Source: Ambrosia x helenae (Eukaryota; Streptophyta; Magnoliopsida; Asterales; Asteraceae). From it: a stretch of 64,000 nucleotides of DNA. Both the position numbers and the translations under genes were made by a program. Below, one piece after another: positions 1 through 11,402 of the stretch (position 1 is the stretch's first letter; the number at the start of each line of letters is the position of its first letter). A model generated the notes under the pieces. It did no database searches and was not told the origin of the DNA. It worked only from the letters and a program-made list of their open reading frames with translations. The DNA lies in assembly GCA_030844895.1 (NCBI GenBank), contig CM061225.1:103182688-103246687 (forward strand), in the 5' to 3' direction.

Positions 1-35
1 GTTATATAATGTGTAAATCAAATTATTTTTATCAG

Positions 36-1509
36 CTTGGGTAAGAGAAAGTCCGATAATCCTTCCTCGTGTCATCGACCATATGGAACCTCTATGTTCT
101 GTTCTGATGAAGATGAATTTGTCCATAACACTCCTTTTAGTAACATTGGTGACATTTGTGAGATTCAAGAGGTAAGTATAATGTTCATACTTAAATACGT
201 TGTTTATAATTAAATATAAAAAGTTTAACATTATTAAAAAATTAGATTTATTTAATATAAATCCCCATTGTATAACATAGACTATCTTCTTTCGGTAACT
301 AATTATAATATTCATACAGGAGCAAGCTCTGGTGTTATTGGGTACTATTAAAGACCTGTTTACCGAATTTGGCTGGTACTACATGGGATGTCCCAAATGC
401 ACCAAAAAATGTAGTATTGATTATGTAATCAAACAGGTTGGTGAAGGAAGTTCAGATTTTGAGGAAGAAAAGGTTTACCAGTGTTTGAATGTTAGTTGTA
501 GTGCGAAACAAGTTGTGCCTACACCAAGGTCGGATATCTGTATAAAATAAATTTTAATACACATAAATCATGGTTGAATAAAAAAATTTAATTAACATTA
601 AGTTTTATGTTTGTTTTTTTATTTTATTTTTTTCTAGATTTAAAATTCAGGTTCGTGTACAAGATCTTAATGGTGTTGTATCTCTTACGTTGTTTCATCG
701 TGACGTTGCACAACTTATTAGTAAAAGTGCTTCTGAATTGCTTGATTTGAATACGGTAGTCCATATTTTTTTTTGCCATTTATAGTACAGTTTTTTTAAT
801 AATTCTTTAATTATAGTTGTCTAATATTTATATTTTTGATTCCTTTTAAATAGGTTGGTGATACAGTTGAATATCCTGAAGAGATTAAGACTTTGTTAGA
901 AAGAGAGTTTGCTTTCAAGATCTTTGTATCCGGCTTCAATTTAAACAACAAATATGATGTTTATGGTGTAACTAAGATAAGTGATGATCCAACAATTATA
1001 TCGGAGCTTAAGAAGAAGTTGTACGTAGGACAGGTACATAATCGAACCCTATTTGCTATAAAAAAAACAAACTTTTATGTACGTAAGACATTTTTACATT
1101 ACATTGATTTTCAACGTCGTTGTTACAGCCTGCTGAATCAGAATCACTTCACACATCTCTCCTAGCAATGCCGTCCAATGTTATTTTTGTTTCCAAGGTA
1201 CCATTTTCACACACACTTAAGTTCATATTAATAAATTTTACTCATTTTTTATTGATACACAATCACGGCTACATTGGCCACATATGTTTATAAATATTTT
1301 ATCTTTAGGAATCAGACACAGCCGATAATGAAACGCCAATTTCCATTGCTGATAACTTTGTTGATAAGAAAGTTTATGCTGAAGGAGAACAATGTTCTAT
1401 CAGTTCCAAGTATCAAATGGTTAAGCGTAAACTGATTGACGCAATTTCTGATGATGAAAGCACACCAATTCCTTCAACTAAGATTGGAAGTGGTGGTAGT
1501 ATGGAGTAA
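36..1509 (+). CDS. RPA70-like single-strand DNA-binding protein, C-terminal part (Helitron-type), spliced
   Basis: Six exons can be read with canonical GT/AG borders and matching phases: 36-171, 320-528, 638-755, 854-1033, 1129-1197 and 1309-1509 (stop TAA 1507-1509). The gene starts upstream of the window. Exon 2 carries a zinc-ribbon-like segment (CPKC near codon 21, second Cys pair in YQCLNVSC), as in the C-terminal domain of replication protein A large subunits. Exons 3-4 continue an OB-fold-like stretch (VQDLNGVVSLTLF). The tail is charged and poorly conserved. RPA-like genes of this kind are carried by plant Helitrons, where they are thought to bind the displaced strand. A helicase fragment and a Helitron end lie downstream on the same strand, which supports that origin. 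No stop or frameshift is visible in this part. A host RPA1 paralogue cannot be excluded. Confidence 0.75.
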
Positions 1510-3067
1510 CATAAAAGTCCGTTGAGTCCTCCATCTTGCTAAAGCCTAATGAAGAGGATTACTTTGCTATGCTGATGGTCTACGAGTTCTATTGCTTTAT
1601 GTTTTGTTTTTTAAATATATTTGAACAATTTCTACTTTGTTATTTCCTATTTCTACCATGATTTGGTTTGCTGTTTTTATTATGTTTCATAACGATGGTA
1701 ATATTTAATAAATGCGTTTGGTTGATTGATAAGTATATTTTCATCCATTTGCTATTATCTATCTATTATATAATACAACTGATTGGGTTGATGTAGTCAT
1801 ATACCCTAATGTTATTTTTATTTTTTATAATTAATATCTAATTAAGAAAAAAATGTTCTCGATCAACTTAAATTGTTACCTCTATTTTGTTGTTATAATA
1901 CAACCTAATTATAAAGGCCCACTAAATTATCAAAACCAGCCCATCTGAAACGTGGGTATTATGTTACTCAGTGGGCCGAATTTGTTTGATGAAACAAAGG
2001 CCCGATTCATAACAAGATGTATTTTAGAATATTTGTTTTATTATAAATGCCTACCAACCTCCTCATAATATTCAGATTCTCAAAAGCCACTTTACCAATT
2101 TGTGAGTTACTTTTTCATCTTCTTCTCTATCTAATCGTGATCTTATAATTCTTTTTTTTTTTCTTTAATCGATGTGTAGGTTATATCTGTTTGTATTTTT
2201 ACTGATTATTATTAAGGAATCATATACTTTATGTAATTATAACTACGAAATTTCAATTATGCATGTACTATAAATTTCTGGATATTCAAATTAGTAAGCG
2301 TATATCTTGATTTTTAATTTTAATGTGAATATGTATTTAGTAACAATTTCTATTTTTGAAATTTATGTAATAAACAATCAGTGTTTACTATATGTAGTTA
2401 TCATTAAGAAATTTTTAGATTGTATGGTTTTATAATTTATTATTAATCACGTTTGATGTTTTTGATCAATGTTTTATCTGAAATAATTGTTCTTGAATAT
2501 ATGTAATAATCGTTTTGTATTAGTATGTTAATTTGGAAATATGTTTAATATAGCTAACTATTGTTTAGGAAACTAACCTATGTTAATCAGTTGATAAATT
2601 ACATACTTTAACATATTAAAACTGATACATAGGTGATATAGTCTTTGCCATATATAGATTAGGTTCATATTTCTGTTCCTAAAGCATATGAGACAATGTT
2701 ATGAGGTATGTTATGTTTGTAATAGGTTTTATAGTCTTTGCCATATATACATTATGTTTATATGGTTGTAAAAAGTATATGACACAATGTTATCATTTAT
2801 ATTATGTTTATAATAGGTCATATAATCTTTGCCATATATAGATAAAGTTCATATAATGTTCTTGGCGCGCGCTGCTGCGCATATTAGCATGTAAGTTTTT
2901 GGGTTATGGGTGATGATTTATAGAAAATAATCCATATTCAAACGGATAATCTTGGACCTGTTTTTTATATTTTATTGTTGTCGCTTAGTCGATTTTATCA
3001 TTTTGCCATAACAGACATGTGTAGTTATGTAGATTGGGTTGTTTTCAATACATGTGTACTTGTATAG
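1510..3067. other. Non-coding AT-rich interval between RPA-like and helicase segments
   Basis: No convincing reading frame. It contains a short tandem repeat (listed separately) and a GC-rich patch near 2865-2880. Probably intron, UTR or degraded Helitron interior. Confidence 0.5.
2638..2860 (+). repeat. About 91-bp imperfect tandem repeat, roughly 2.4 copies
   Basis: The phrase TCTTTGCCATATATA recurs near 2641, 2733 and 2825, each time followed by related sequence (ATTATGTTTATA, ATATGAGACAATGTTAT variants). Diverged by substitutions and small indels. Confidence 0.6.
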
Positions 3068-3842
3068 GATGTTATTTTGATACTTGATGACTTACTTATT
3101 TCTCAATCTTCGGATCCTGTTTCTGATTTGATAGACTTTGTTTATCCGTCACTGTTGGATAACATCCACATTCCGACTTATTTTCAAGATTGAGCTATAT
3201 TGGCACCGAAGAATGAAGTTGTTCATGAAATTAATGATATATTACTTTCAATGTTTCTCGGTGACGAAGTTGAGTATCTAAGTTCGGATAGTGTTTGCCA
3301 GTCAGAAGATGTTAACAAACAGGTTGATGAAAGATTAGTTTCTCCTGATGTGTTGAATGGTCTTAAGTTTTATGGAATACCAAACCATCGTTTGGTTTTG
3401 AAAGTTGGTGTCCCCGTAATGTTACTTAGAAACATTGATCAGAAAAGCGGTTTGTGTAATGGGACAAGGTTACAAGTTGTTAAAATGAGAAAACGTGTAA
3501 TTGAAGCCAAAATCATTTCAGGAAGTAACATTGGAATGCGAACTTTTATTCCAAGAATTACTTTATCCCCCTCGGATAAAAAAATTCCTTTTAAATTTAA
3601 CAGAAGGCAATTCCCAATTGCTGTTTCTTTCGCAATGACAATAAACAAAAGTCAAGGACAATCCTTATCCAGAGTTGGGTTGTATTTGAAGGATCCAGTT
3701 TTTTTCACACGGGCACTTGTATGTTGCGCTATCAAGAGTCAGAAGTCGAGATGGACTGAAGATAGTTATAGTAGATGAAAATTGTGAACTGACGAACAAA
3801 ACATCAAATGTTGTGTACAAAGAAGTCTTTCAAGATTTATGA
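3068..3842 (+). pseudogene. Helitron PIF1-type helicase, C-terminal fragment
   Basis: The reading frame from 3071 gives an ILAPKNEVVHEIN motif, then GVPVMLLRNID, then the PIF1-family block MTINKSQGQSLSRVGLYL near 3635-3690. This is the end of the Rep/Hel protein of plant Helitrons, which unwinds DNA during rolling-circle transposition. The copy is dead: an in-frame TGA lies at 3191-3193, and a one-base frameshift near 3709 moves the last motif (LYVALSRV) into the next frame, which then runs to the stop at 3840-3842. The Rep nuclease and helicase N-terminus are absent. An acceptor-like AG at 3066-3067 suggests this was a terminal exon. It lies in the same orientation as the RPA-like gene and about 540 bp before the Helitron 3' end. 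Confidence 0.85.
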
Positions 3843-4358
3843 ATAATGTGGGTAATTTTGATGCAATTATTTACTTATCTTCATTGACGTTATGTACATA
3901 CAATTTCAATAATAAAAATATTATTTAAATTTTTTTTTGTTTTTTATTTGGTTTGAACCGTACGTGACCATTGATCTTTAAAACAAGTTATTTCCTAATT
4001 ACAATTACAGTAAAAATAAAATATAATAAAGGTAATTTACAAAAACAAAATGTATTTGTACCTTTGTGGTTTTTTGTTAAATGTTATACTTTGGTTGAGT
4101 ATTGATCATAATAGGTAATCGGTTTTCGTTGTTATCGTTATTTATAAGTTACCTAAATTATCCACTTTGACATTAAAACCAAAGTTATATATTAGTTTTA
4201 ATATCCAGATCACATCAACGCAACATTGAAACATCACGTTTATATAAGAAAAAAATATCATGCTAACCGTTATTCTTAAGACTTTACGTTGTGGACACTA
4301 AACTTGAATAATACAAGTCTTAGTTTAATATATTTTTTTAATTTACTTTGGTTTGCAC

Positions 4359-4386
4359 CGTGGGTACCCACGAGTCTCAAACCTAG
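4359..4386 (+). mobile_element. Helitron 3' terminus (hairpin plus CTAG)
   Basis: A perfect 14-base palindrome CGTGGGTACCCACG at 4359-4372 is followed after 10 bases by CTAG (4383-4386) and then T. That is the canonical Helitron 3' architecture: a GC-rich hairpin about 10 nt from CTRR, with insertion between A and T. It plausibly closes the Helitron that supplied the helicase fragment upstream. Confidence 0.7.
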
Positions 4387-4390
4387 TAAA

Positions 4391-4705
4391 CATTGTTTTG
4401 AAAACCGGACCGGACCGGCCGGTCTGACCGGTCGGACCGGGCTCCGGGGCCTGGACCGGTCCGGTTCGGGTAGTCGGACCGTTTTTGCTGCGAACCGGGG
4501 TTGAACCGTTGAACCGGTGAACCGGCCGGTCGGACCGGAAACCGGACCGGTTGGACCGGATTTTTTTATTTTTTTTTTTAATTTTTTTTTAATTTTTTTT
4601 TGTTTTTTGGCCGGTTCGTCGAACCGGTCGAACCGGTCGGACCGGTCGAACCAGTGAACCGGCCGGGGGTCCGGTTCGACGTCCGGTCCGGTTCTGAAAA
4701 CCTTG
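4391..4705. mobile_element. hAT-type MITE, GC-rich (ACCGG/CCGGT array)
   Basis: Perfect 8-bp direct repeats CTAGTAAA lie at 4383-4390 and 4706-4713. The termini are inverted relatives (CATTGTTTTGAAAACCGGAC against CAAGGTTTTCAGAACCGGAC as reverse complement). The body is an array of ACCGGTCCGG-like words on both sides of a T-rich centre (4561-4605), so the whole element can fold back. An 8-bp TSD fits hAT elements. It inserted exactly at the CTAG end of the neighbouring Helitron. Confidence 0.8.
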
Positions 4706-4722
4706 CTAGTAAATAAATAAAA

Positions 4723-4755
4723 CTAGTGTTTTTCCAACGTCGCGCGTTGCGCGAT
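4723..4755 (-). mobile_element. Helitron 3' terminus on the minus strand
   Basis: On the minus strand a TCGCGC-GTT-GCGCGA hairpin (4740-4754) is followed by CTAG (4723-4726) and T. The Helitron body would therefore extend toward higher coordinates. Its 5' TC end was not found. The spacer to CTAG (13 nt) is slightly long, so confidence is moderate. Confidence 0.5.
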
Positions 4756-4936
4756 GGGTTACGGGTTTGTTCAGCCTCAAGGATTAATATTACTAATCGA
4801 GTTTCATAACTACTAATTGAATACGTGGTGATGTATCAAACCACTAACACATTAAAGTAATACAGAAATGTAAAACGTTATCAAATAAGTAAGTAGACAT
4901 GGGTTAGTGTAAAACGTTACAGGTATATGTCTATAC

Positions 4937-5005
4937 CTTGAATGACTTCCCCATATTTGCTAAAAGCTGCTCGCAAGCTCATATCATTCGCAGATCGTCC
5001 CATGC
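4937..5005 (-). pseudogene. Single RRM-type exon (captured gene fragment)
   Basis: On the minus strand a TTTTTGCAG acceptor precedes, and a GTATAG donor follows, a 69-nt open exon. It reads MGRSANDMSLRAAFSKYGEV, matching helix 1 and the following strand of an RNA recognition motif (sLraaFskyGeV). Such exons occur in plant glycine-rich RNA-binding proteins. No RNP1/RNP2 exon was recognised nearby, so this is one isolated exon. It lies inside the minus-strand Helitron that ends at 4723, consistent with gene capture by Helitrons. Confidence 0.6.
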
Positions 5006-7144
5006 CTGCAAAAAGTAAAAACACATCGCAACGTCTATATGTTAGAGAGATGTAATTTCCATGGCAAAATGTGAAAACACACCATAGGTTCCATGGTTCA
5101 GTGTAAGTTATATCTTTTAGCCTATATGAAGTTATTTACCTCTAAAGACAATAATTACACATTTGAAATAGTTTAGAAAGCTACTATCGTTTAAATTATA
5201 TACAGATATATTTGTATCCATATTCTTCTATATATTAATATTTGTACCCATAAAGTTTTAAAAGTAATAATTTGACACACCAACAGAGATAACAAAAAAA
5301 AAACAGTAAAAAAGAGATATTAAACAGTTGTGAAAGGACAAAACATTAGCATCTCAACTTGTACATCCAAACAATTTTTTCAGTACTTCCATATCAAATA
5401 AAAGTGTAGCCTACATAAACAGCACAAAATCATGATCCATATTAGTGTGCACAACAAATACGTGCCAAAAATGCACCTGATCAATCACCCAAAGTCACCA
5501 TGTAGCTTTACTTCAACCAAATGATTTGTAAATTGGCATAGTGCACTAAATCACTAATGACTAAACTCTTCACAAGAAATGAAAAAACCAGACTGACGCC
5601 TGCAATCTTCTTTCATTAAAAATGTATAATACTCCACTTAAGAACAACCTTTCCTTTTGAACTTACATAATCATTCACAACTCTTAAATTAGCTGCCAAA
5701 TGCCACCTTGCCGGCTTGCCCCATCCAGCCTCCATAACCCATTGTTCTTGTACTTTCCTGAATTGCATTACAGCAGCCTAAATTAATGATGTGAATATGA
5801 TTCGTTATGTTTACTGTATACTCTTTTGTTTATGTAAGTTAAAACCAAGTAACCACATTGGGTTAACCCCTAATGTAGGACCAAAACCCAGTTGTAAAAC
5901 ACAGGCGAATTCTAACCCACCATCAAACATTTGACTTACAATTAGTCCATATTTGCCTAACACATCTAGATAAGATAGGTCACTGGAAACAAACCTTATA
6001 TCAATTAGAGTTCATCTAATCAAACAATGGCATACAACCGTAGATGGGGCACCGGGAAAAAGAACTACGGTTTGGGTTCTTTCCATGTTTGCCGAAAGCA
6101 GAAAGAAACCCCAGAAGCCGAGCTGCCACCGTCAACCATCATGAGCCAGCGTCTGAAGTCTTCGCCGGTCATCTCCATAGCAGAAAAGAAGAGAGGAACC
6201 GACCGGCAAACAACGACGATGACGTATTTCTCAACAACGAACCTCACCTTTCGCAACCGGACCTCGAACGTTGACAAAATGCTAGAAAAAAGCCTACCGG
6301 TTGAAGAAATCCGGTGATGGAGATGCATCGGATCTGACATTGAAGAAGAAAATTAGCCGTCGGTTGGAGTTATCATGTTGCGGCTCTATCGTTATGTAGG
6401 TGTGACTGTATAGGTTTAAAAAAAAGAAGATATGGAGGCAGCCGGAAAGCAGGGGTGGTGGTGAGGAGGTGTTGGCGGTGGTGGGGAGATGATGGACGAG
6501 AGGGGGATCTAAAAGATGGATGGAAAAAAAAAGGGAAAAAACGGTATGTAAGGGGAATCGAACACCGAACACGCTAGCTTAGAAAGCAAACCACAAACCA
6601 GCAAGCAAAAGGATACTATTCTTTACAATCCGGAAAAGCACGTATATAACCCAAAAAAAAGGCTTTAGGAAGGAAACAAAAAACACTATTCAAAGCACAG
6701 GGCTATAAATATATAGTTAATTATAAAAAAAAGATCTATTTAATTTGTCGGTTTAACCCAGTGGGCCGGGGACATATTCGGCGTGCCCAAAGACCAACAG
6801 AAAGAAAGCAGAAGATATTGGACTACATGGGCCGATGGGCTGAAGTTTAGTGGGCCTTGTTTTACGCACAATGCTACAGACAGATGTCAATCACCAGCAA
6901 TTGGGCCTGGTGAACGTTGGTTTGTTGGAGACTTGGATCACTTGCTTGATTCATCTATTTGAAACTAAGGTTCTTCCCTAGTGTTTGAAAGGCAGATAGA
7001 TATCTTTTACCTCATGGATACAACGTGAAAGTAAGTATTGAATGAGAGCTAGGATAATAATAAAAAAAAAGTAAATGGTTAAAGAGTAAGGTGTGAAGTG
7101 AATGCTCTTGTGAATTACACCTCGTGTTTATAGTCTCGCTTCAC
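5006..7144. other. No recognised gene; possible Helitron interior
   Basis: Several short overlapping open frames at 6027-6572 on both strands have no recognisable domain and look like chance openings in a GC-richer patch. The minus strand at 5690-5800 is open for some 45 codons without similarity I can name. Confidence 0.4.
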
Positions 7145-7293
7145 TTGATTAATTACATATCAGGTGGGAGGTTGAGTCTAATTGACAAAGCCATTAAATT
7201 TAATTTGTTGCTTCCCTTGAGGTCAAGGGTTCGAGCTCCGTTAAAGACAGATTTGATTTAATTTTAGCCGTTCAAAAACAAAAATTGATTACC
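7145..7293 (+). repeat. SINE-like fragment
   Basis: A B-box-like GGGTTCGAGCTCC near 7227 and a 3' end reading GCCGTTCAAAAACAAAAA resemble the better preserved SINE at 53048-53177, which ends GCCGTTCAAAAAAAA. The A-box is not clear. It lies directly before an RT-family insertion. Confidence 0.35.
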
Positions 7294-7303
7294 ATATCAT
7301 GAT

Positions 7304-7761
7304 AATCACGGACCCTACGAAAGGGAGATCTAGTCTACGACCAGCGGATCTGTTAGTCTTTGGTTCGGCTGCGGGGAAACATGCTTGTGTGGACCTCACA
7401 TGGGTATCTCATTTGGCTGATTTGAGGGACAACGGGTTTGTAGCTGGACAAGCATCGAGAAAGGCGGAATAGAAAAAAAAAGTGGATAAGCATGCTAAAG
7501 CTTTTGCAGAGAACCAACATGTTTTTGTCCCATTGACTTTTGATACCTTTGGCTCCCTAGCATCAGAAACTATTCGTTTCTTGAACAGGGTCCAACGGGT
7601 TATCTACAACAATAGTTCATTTCCAGGGGGACAGGGGTTTGTATTTAGTAGATTCGATTTCGCAATTCAGAAAGAGGTGACAGCGCAACTTGTTGCCCGT
7701 CTACCTTGTATTTTAATGTAATGTGAGAAGTTTAAAAATGAATATATTTTTATTTAAAAAA
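7304..7761 (+). pseudogene. Non-LTR RT family, 3'-end copy 1 (5'-truncated, TSD)
   Basis: This encodes only the C-terminal domain of the RT family seen most fully at 54972-56917: RPADLLVFGSAAGKHACVDL, then ENQHVFVPLTFDTFGSLA, ending in LVARLPCILM and a stop at 7719-7721. One in-frame TAG interrupts it near 7468. A short 3' UTR and A-rich tail follow. A 10-bp direct repeat ATATCATGAT flanks the copy (7294-7303 and 7762-7771), as expected for target-primed reverse transcription with 5' truncation. Confidence 0.8.
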
Positions 7762-8139
7762 ATATCATGATGGTTAATTAAGAGTAATGTGAACTGAATG
7801 CTCTTGTCAATTACTTGTTTTAACTTGCTGATGCTTGTCCATTTATTTAATCTTTTAATCATCATATGATCAGTTCATATTTTAATGATCACAAAAATAG
7901 TGCATCAACGTACGTAATAATCATTATTTTTCAAGTAGTGCATGTAACTAAAAATTGGTTGTACAAGGTGATTGAAATTTTGATTCAAAATATCTAATCT
8001 CAAATTCAACCACAATGTTTTAAGAAACGATAAAACAGTAATAATGATATATTTATTTTTATACAAGAAATTGTTAGCCTAAAGTTGTCTAAGGGCCCTG
8101 TTTTGTTTTGCAAAGGTAAGAAAATCAAATTAAAATTTG

Positions 8140-8517
8140 GAGTGAATTACTATTTGAGTCTCTGTGTAATAGTGGTTTTAACTACTTAAACACAAAGTCT
8201 AAAACTTTAACTACTTGAGTCCTTATCTGGATATTAACTAACTTATTGAGTCTAAACTGCTAACTCCGTTAACTAAGTTTGTTAAATCTGTATAAAATGA
8301 CAAAAATACCCTTACTTATTAAAAAATTAAAAGATATGTATACAAGGGCATTTTTGTCTTTTCACAAAAAACTAACAGACTTTATGGACGGAGTTAGCAA
8401 TTTGGACTCAAATGGTTAGTTAATTTTCAACTAAGTACTCAGGTAGTTAAAGTTTTGGACTTTGGATTCAAGTAGTTAAAACCACTATAATACAAAAACG
8501 CAAATAGTAATTCACTC
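8140..8517. mobile_element. MULE-type MITE with long TIRs
   Basis: The ends are long inverted repeats beginning GAGTGAATTACTATTTG (left) and, as reverse complement of the right end, GAGTGAATTACTATTTGCG. The similarity runs for well over 150 bases. A perfect 9-bp TSD TAAAATTTG is at 8131-8139 and 8518-8526. A 9-bp TSD and GAG...CTC ends fit Mutator-like elements. No coding capacity. Confidence 0.8.
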
Positions 8518-8526
8518 TAAAATTTG

Positions 8527-9744
8527 TCTTTCCAAAAAGATATTTTGTTTAAACAAAGTAGAAGTAACATCCCTAAAGATTTAGGGATTCAAACCCACCT
8601 TTACAATCATCTACGCCATCAAGGACAGAATACTCAAGGAAGCTGCCTCCAATTCGGTTCTCAAAGTTGAAGTAGTTTATAAACATATGTGTTAAGTCAT
8701 TCTAAAAAACAAAAAAATTAAGTCCCCTACATGCCACCTGGTTACCTGCTGAATATTATACTAATAGTTCATTTATGAATGCTACTACCTAGCTTTGAGA
8801 ATATTATGAATTTTCAGTTCAGTACTGCCTAGCTTTAAGTGAATTAACAAGAACAATTAATAATGGAAGAAATCAATCCCTTCATATTGAGTTCTCTTAA
8901 ATTTATGGGTTTTAGTTGTCAACAATGGAAGGAGCAGTTTTTAGCTACTATAAATGCAATCTAGGGTTTCATTTTAAAATTACTTTTTTTTAACAGCTAA
9001 ATCTTTCTCTCTCTACATACACTCATTTTTGTATTATATGAACCTTGAACTCTCAATCTCTTCCTTAAAATACTAAGATGCTGTTTGTTTTTTCTGCAGG
9101 AAAAGGTCTGCAGTCTGCAGACCACATCTGCAGACATCTGTAGGAGAAGAGGTGGACCAAAGGTCTGCAGTCTGCAAGAAGAAGACTGTTTGTTTGTTAA
9201 TGTCCGCAGGCTGCTGAAATAAACTGAAATTTAAATAAACTGATTTTTTACAGCAGTCTGGTGGTAGACGGTGGTGGTAGTGGACCGTGGTGTTGGTGGT
9301 GGGTGGTCGTGGTCGTGGTGGTGGGTGGTGGTGGTGGACGGGATGAGGCTCGTTTTAAAATTACCTAAACCAGATTGTGTAGAAGTAGTTAATGAGACAT
9401 TTAAAAAGAACATAAATTCCTGCAAATTAATAAGGGTTCATATATGAAATCAACGGTTCATTTCCAGACACTCATACTATCCACATCTTTGACCACATGA
9501 TGAATTAATTGCTATTTATGAGACTGCCACTAACACCCATGACACTCAACAGCTTACGTACTATAGCTTCATCATTGTAATAAGCATCTAGTGGGTTGAC
9601 AAAATTGTTAAAATGCAATGGTTTAAACTTAAACAGTAGTGTACGTACACTGTGTATTATTAATTGTATATAATTAACAGCTGGAAAAAACAGAAATGCA
9701 GATTAAATTTATGAGTTTTCTTTTAACTATGTATGTATTCAAAA
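8527..9744. repeat. Non-coding; CTGCAG-rich and GGTGGT low-complexity patches
   Basis: At 9098-9175 the words GTCTGCAG and CTGCAGAC recur, giving local fold-back potential. At 9246-9345 there is a (GGTGGT)n-like minisatellite. The rest is ordinary AT-rich sequence with no frame worth calling. Confidence 0.5.
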
Positions 9745-9945
9745 TTAGGGGTGTTAAAAAAATCCGAATCCGATTTCGAAATATTCGAAAATCCGTATTA
9801 TTTGGATTCGGATCCTATTTTTAAAAAAATTCGGATAATCGAATTATCCGAATCCGAAATATTAAAAAATATCTATATTAAATATATAATATTATTTACA
9901 TATACACTATATATTTAATTCATTCCAAGTTAACCCTAACCTTAT
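9745..9945. mobile_element. Truncated MITE with GGATAATCCGAA words
   Basis: It starts with ATTAGGGGTGTTAAAA, like the complete element at 34979-35485. It shares an internal stretch (CATTCCAAGTTAACCCTAAC) found there in reverse orientation. The right end is missing. Confidence 0.55.
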
Positions 9946-9968
9946 ACTAAAGATTGTTAAAACAGTTA

Positions 9969-10136
9969 GAGGGTGTTTGGGATTGCGTTTTGAATCTGAT
10001 TTTTAGATTATTGCGTTTTGAAAACGCAGATAATCAATTTTTTTAGGCTATCAAAACGCAATAATCTATAAGCAGCTCCACCCCTGCTTTTCCAAAACGC
10101 ATAATCTGGTTTGAATAATCAATCCCAAACACCCCC
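9969..10136. mobile_element. Tourist-like (PIF/Harbinger) MITE
   Basis: Inverted ends read GAGGGTGTTTGGGATTG and, reverse-complemented, GGGGGTGTTTGGGATTG. The 3-bp TSD TTA is at 9966-9968 and 10137-10139. At 168 bp it is non-coding and rich in the word AAAACGCA. Confidence 0.8.
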
Positions 10137-10548
10137 TTAATGACTTATAGTTTTGTGTTTTGTTATGGTTTTTGTCGGTATATTGAAGCAATTTTTCAGG
10201 TTTGTAATCTGATTTATTTTTTTTAATTTGGATTATCGTTTATTTGCTTATGGTCATATAATTGTATTTAGTTATTTTTTTATTGCATAAGACTATCCGT
10301 TCTGGTCCGCGAGCGATCAGCCACGAGCCACAAATTGGTACACGTGCATAGCTGGCACCATAACACCCAAGCTTTAGCCGTGTCGCGAGCTAGCCAAAGC
10401 TACCACACTCGCGTGTTTTAGCGGGTCAAATATGACCGTTGGCTCGTCAATATAGCCGTTGGTGGCTGGCTGCCTATTTTTGGCAAGCAAAAAAAATGCA
10501 ATCCTCACACCACACAAACCATAAAAAAATTCTATTACTCACTACAAA

Positions 10549-11402
10549 ATGGCTTTGCAATGGAATTATTTTTCTTCGTCCGACTCGTCCGAAGAAGACG
10601 AGTTGTTTATGGAAGTGAGTAGGATAACGATTGAATACATGATAGCCTGGTCTCGAAAATGAAGGACTCCGGTGCTAACCAGACAACCGACGCTTGACCG
10701 TGATAGAGAGGGAGCAAACGATACTTTGTATCGACACTATTTCAGCCCGGATCCCGTGTATACTGGAGATCATTTTAGGCGACAGTTTCGAATGAGTAGA
10801 CAATTATTCATGCGCCTATCAGATGATTTGTCAGAGCGTTATCCTTTTTTCAACAAAGAGAAGACGCAAGGGGTCGACTATGGTTCACCTCCGTACAAAA
10901 ATGTACGGCCGCTATTCGGCAACTAGCTGTCAGCCGCGGTGGACGAGTATATTGCGATGTCCAAAAAAGTTGCACGCGACTCTCTTCATTATTTTTGTCA
11001 AGGTATATCTCTATACATAGTTTACTCACATATTTTTTACACTTTTATTATCAAATATCGTTTTAAAAAGATGTGTGTGTGTGTGTGTATGTGTGCAAGG
11101 ATCATATCTATTTACTCACGACGGTATTTGCGTAAACCAACCATGTATGATATCCAACGCATATACGAGGTTCATGGTGAAAAACATGGGTTTTCCTGCA
11201 TGCTTGGTAGTCTCGATTGTACGCATGTTGGTTCGGCTATGTGTTCTACGGCCTGGAGAGGAAAGTTTCATCGGGTGATCATTATGGACCGAGTATCATA
11301 CTTGAAGCGGTGGCCTCATAAGATCTTTGGTTTTGGCATGCTTTTTTTGGAGTTTCCGAGTCAAATAACGACCTAAATGTTATCGACCAATCACCTATAT
11401 TC
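10549..11402 (+). pseudogene. PIF/Harbinger-type transposase, N-terminal half
   Basis: A likely start ATG at 10549 opens MALQWNYFSSSDSSEEDELF. The frame is broken by TGA at about 10660, continues as DREGANDTLYRHYF and FRRQFRMSRQLFMRL (typical N-terminus of the plant DDE transposase family, Pfam Plant_tran), and breaks again near 10920. An intron-like gap (from about 11002, with a (TG)n tract) precedes YLRKPTMYDIQRI and the first catalytic-Asp block MLGSLDCTH. A frameshift near 11270 moves the following block (FWHAFFGV) to another frame. The frame reaches the insertion site at FDN, where the solo LTR enters. The gene is inactive. Confidence 0.85.

Noticed and set aside
6027..6572. Overlapping frames of 76-96 codons on both strands
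   Set aside because: No domain, no splice or promoter context, and both strands are open because the patch is GC-richer.
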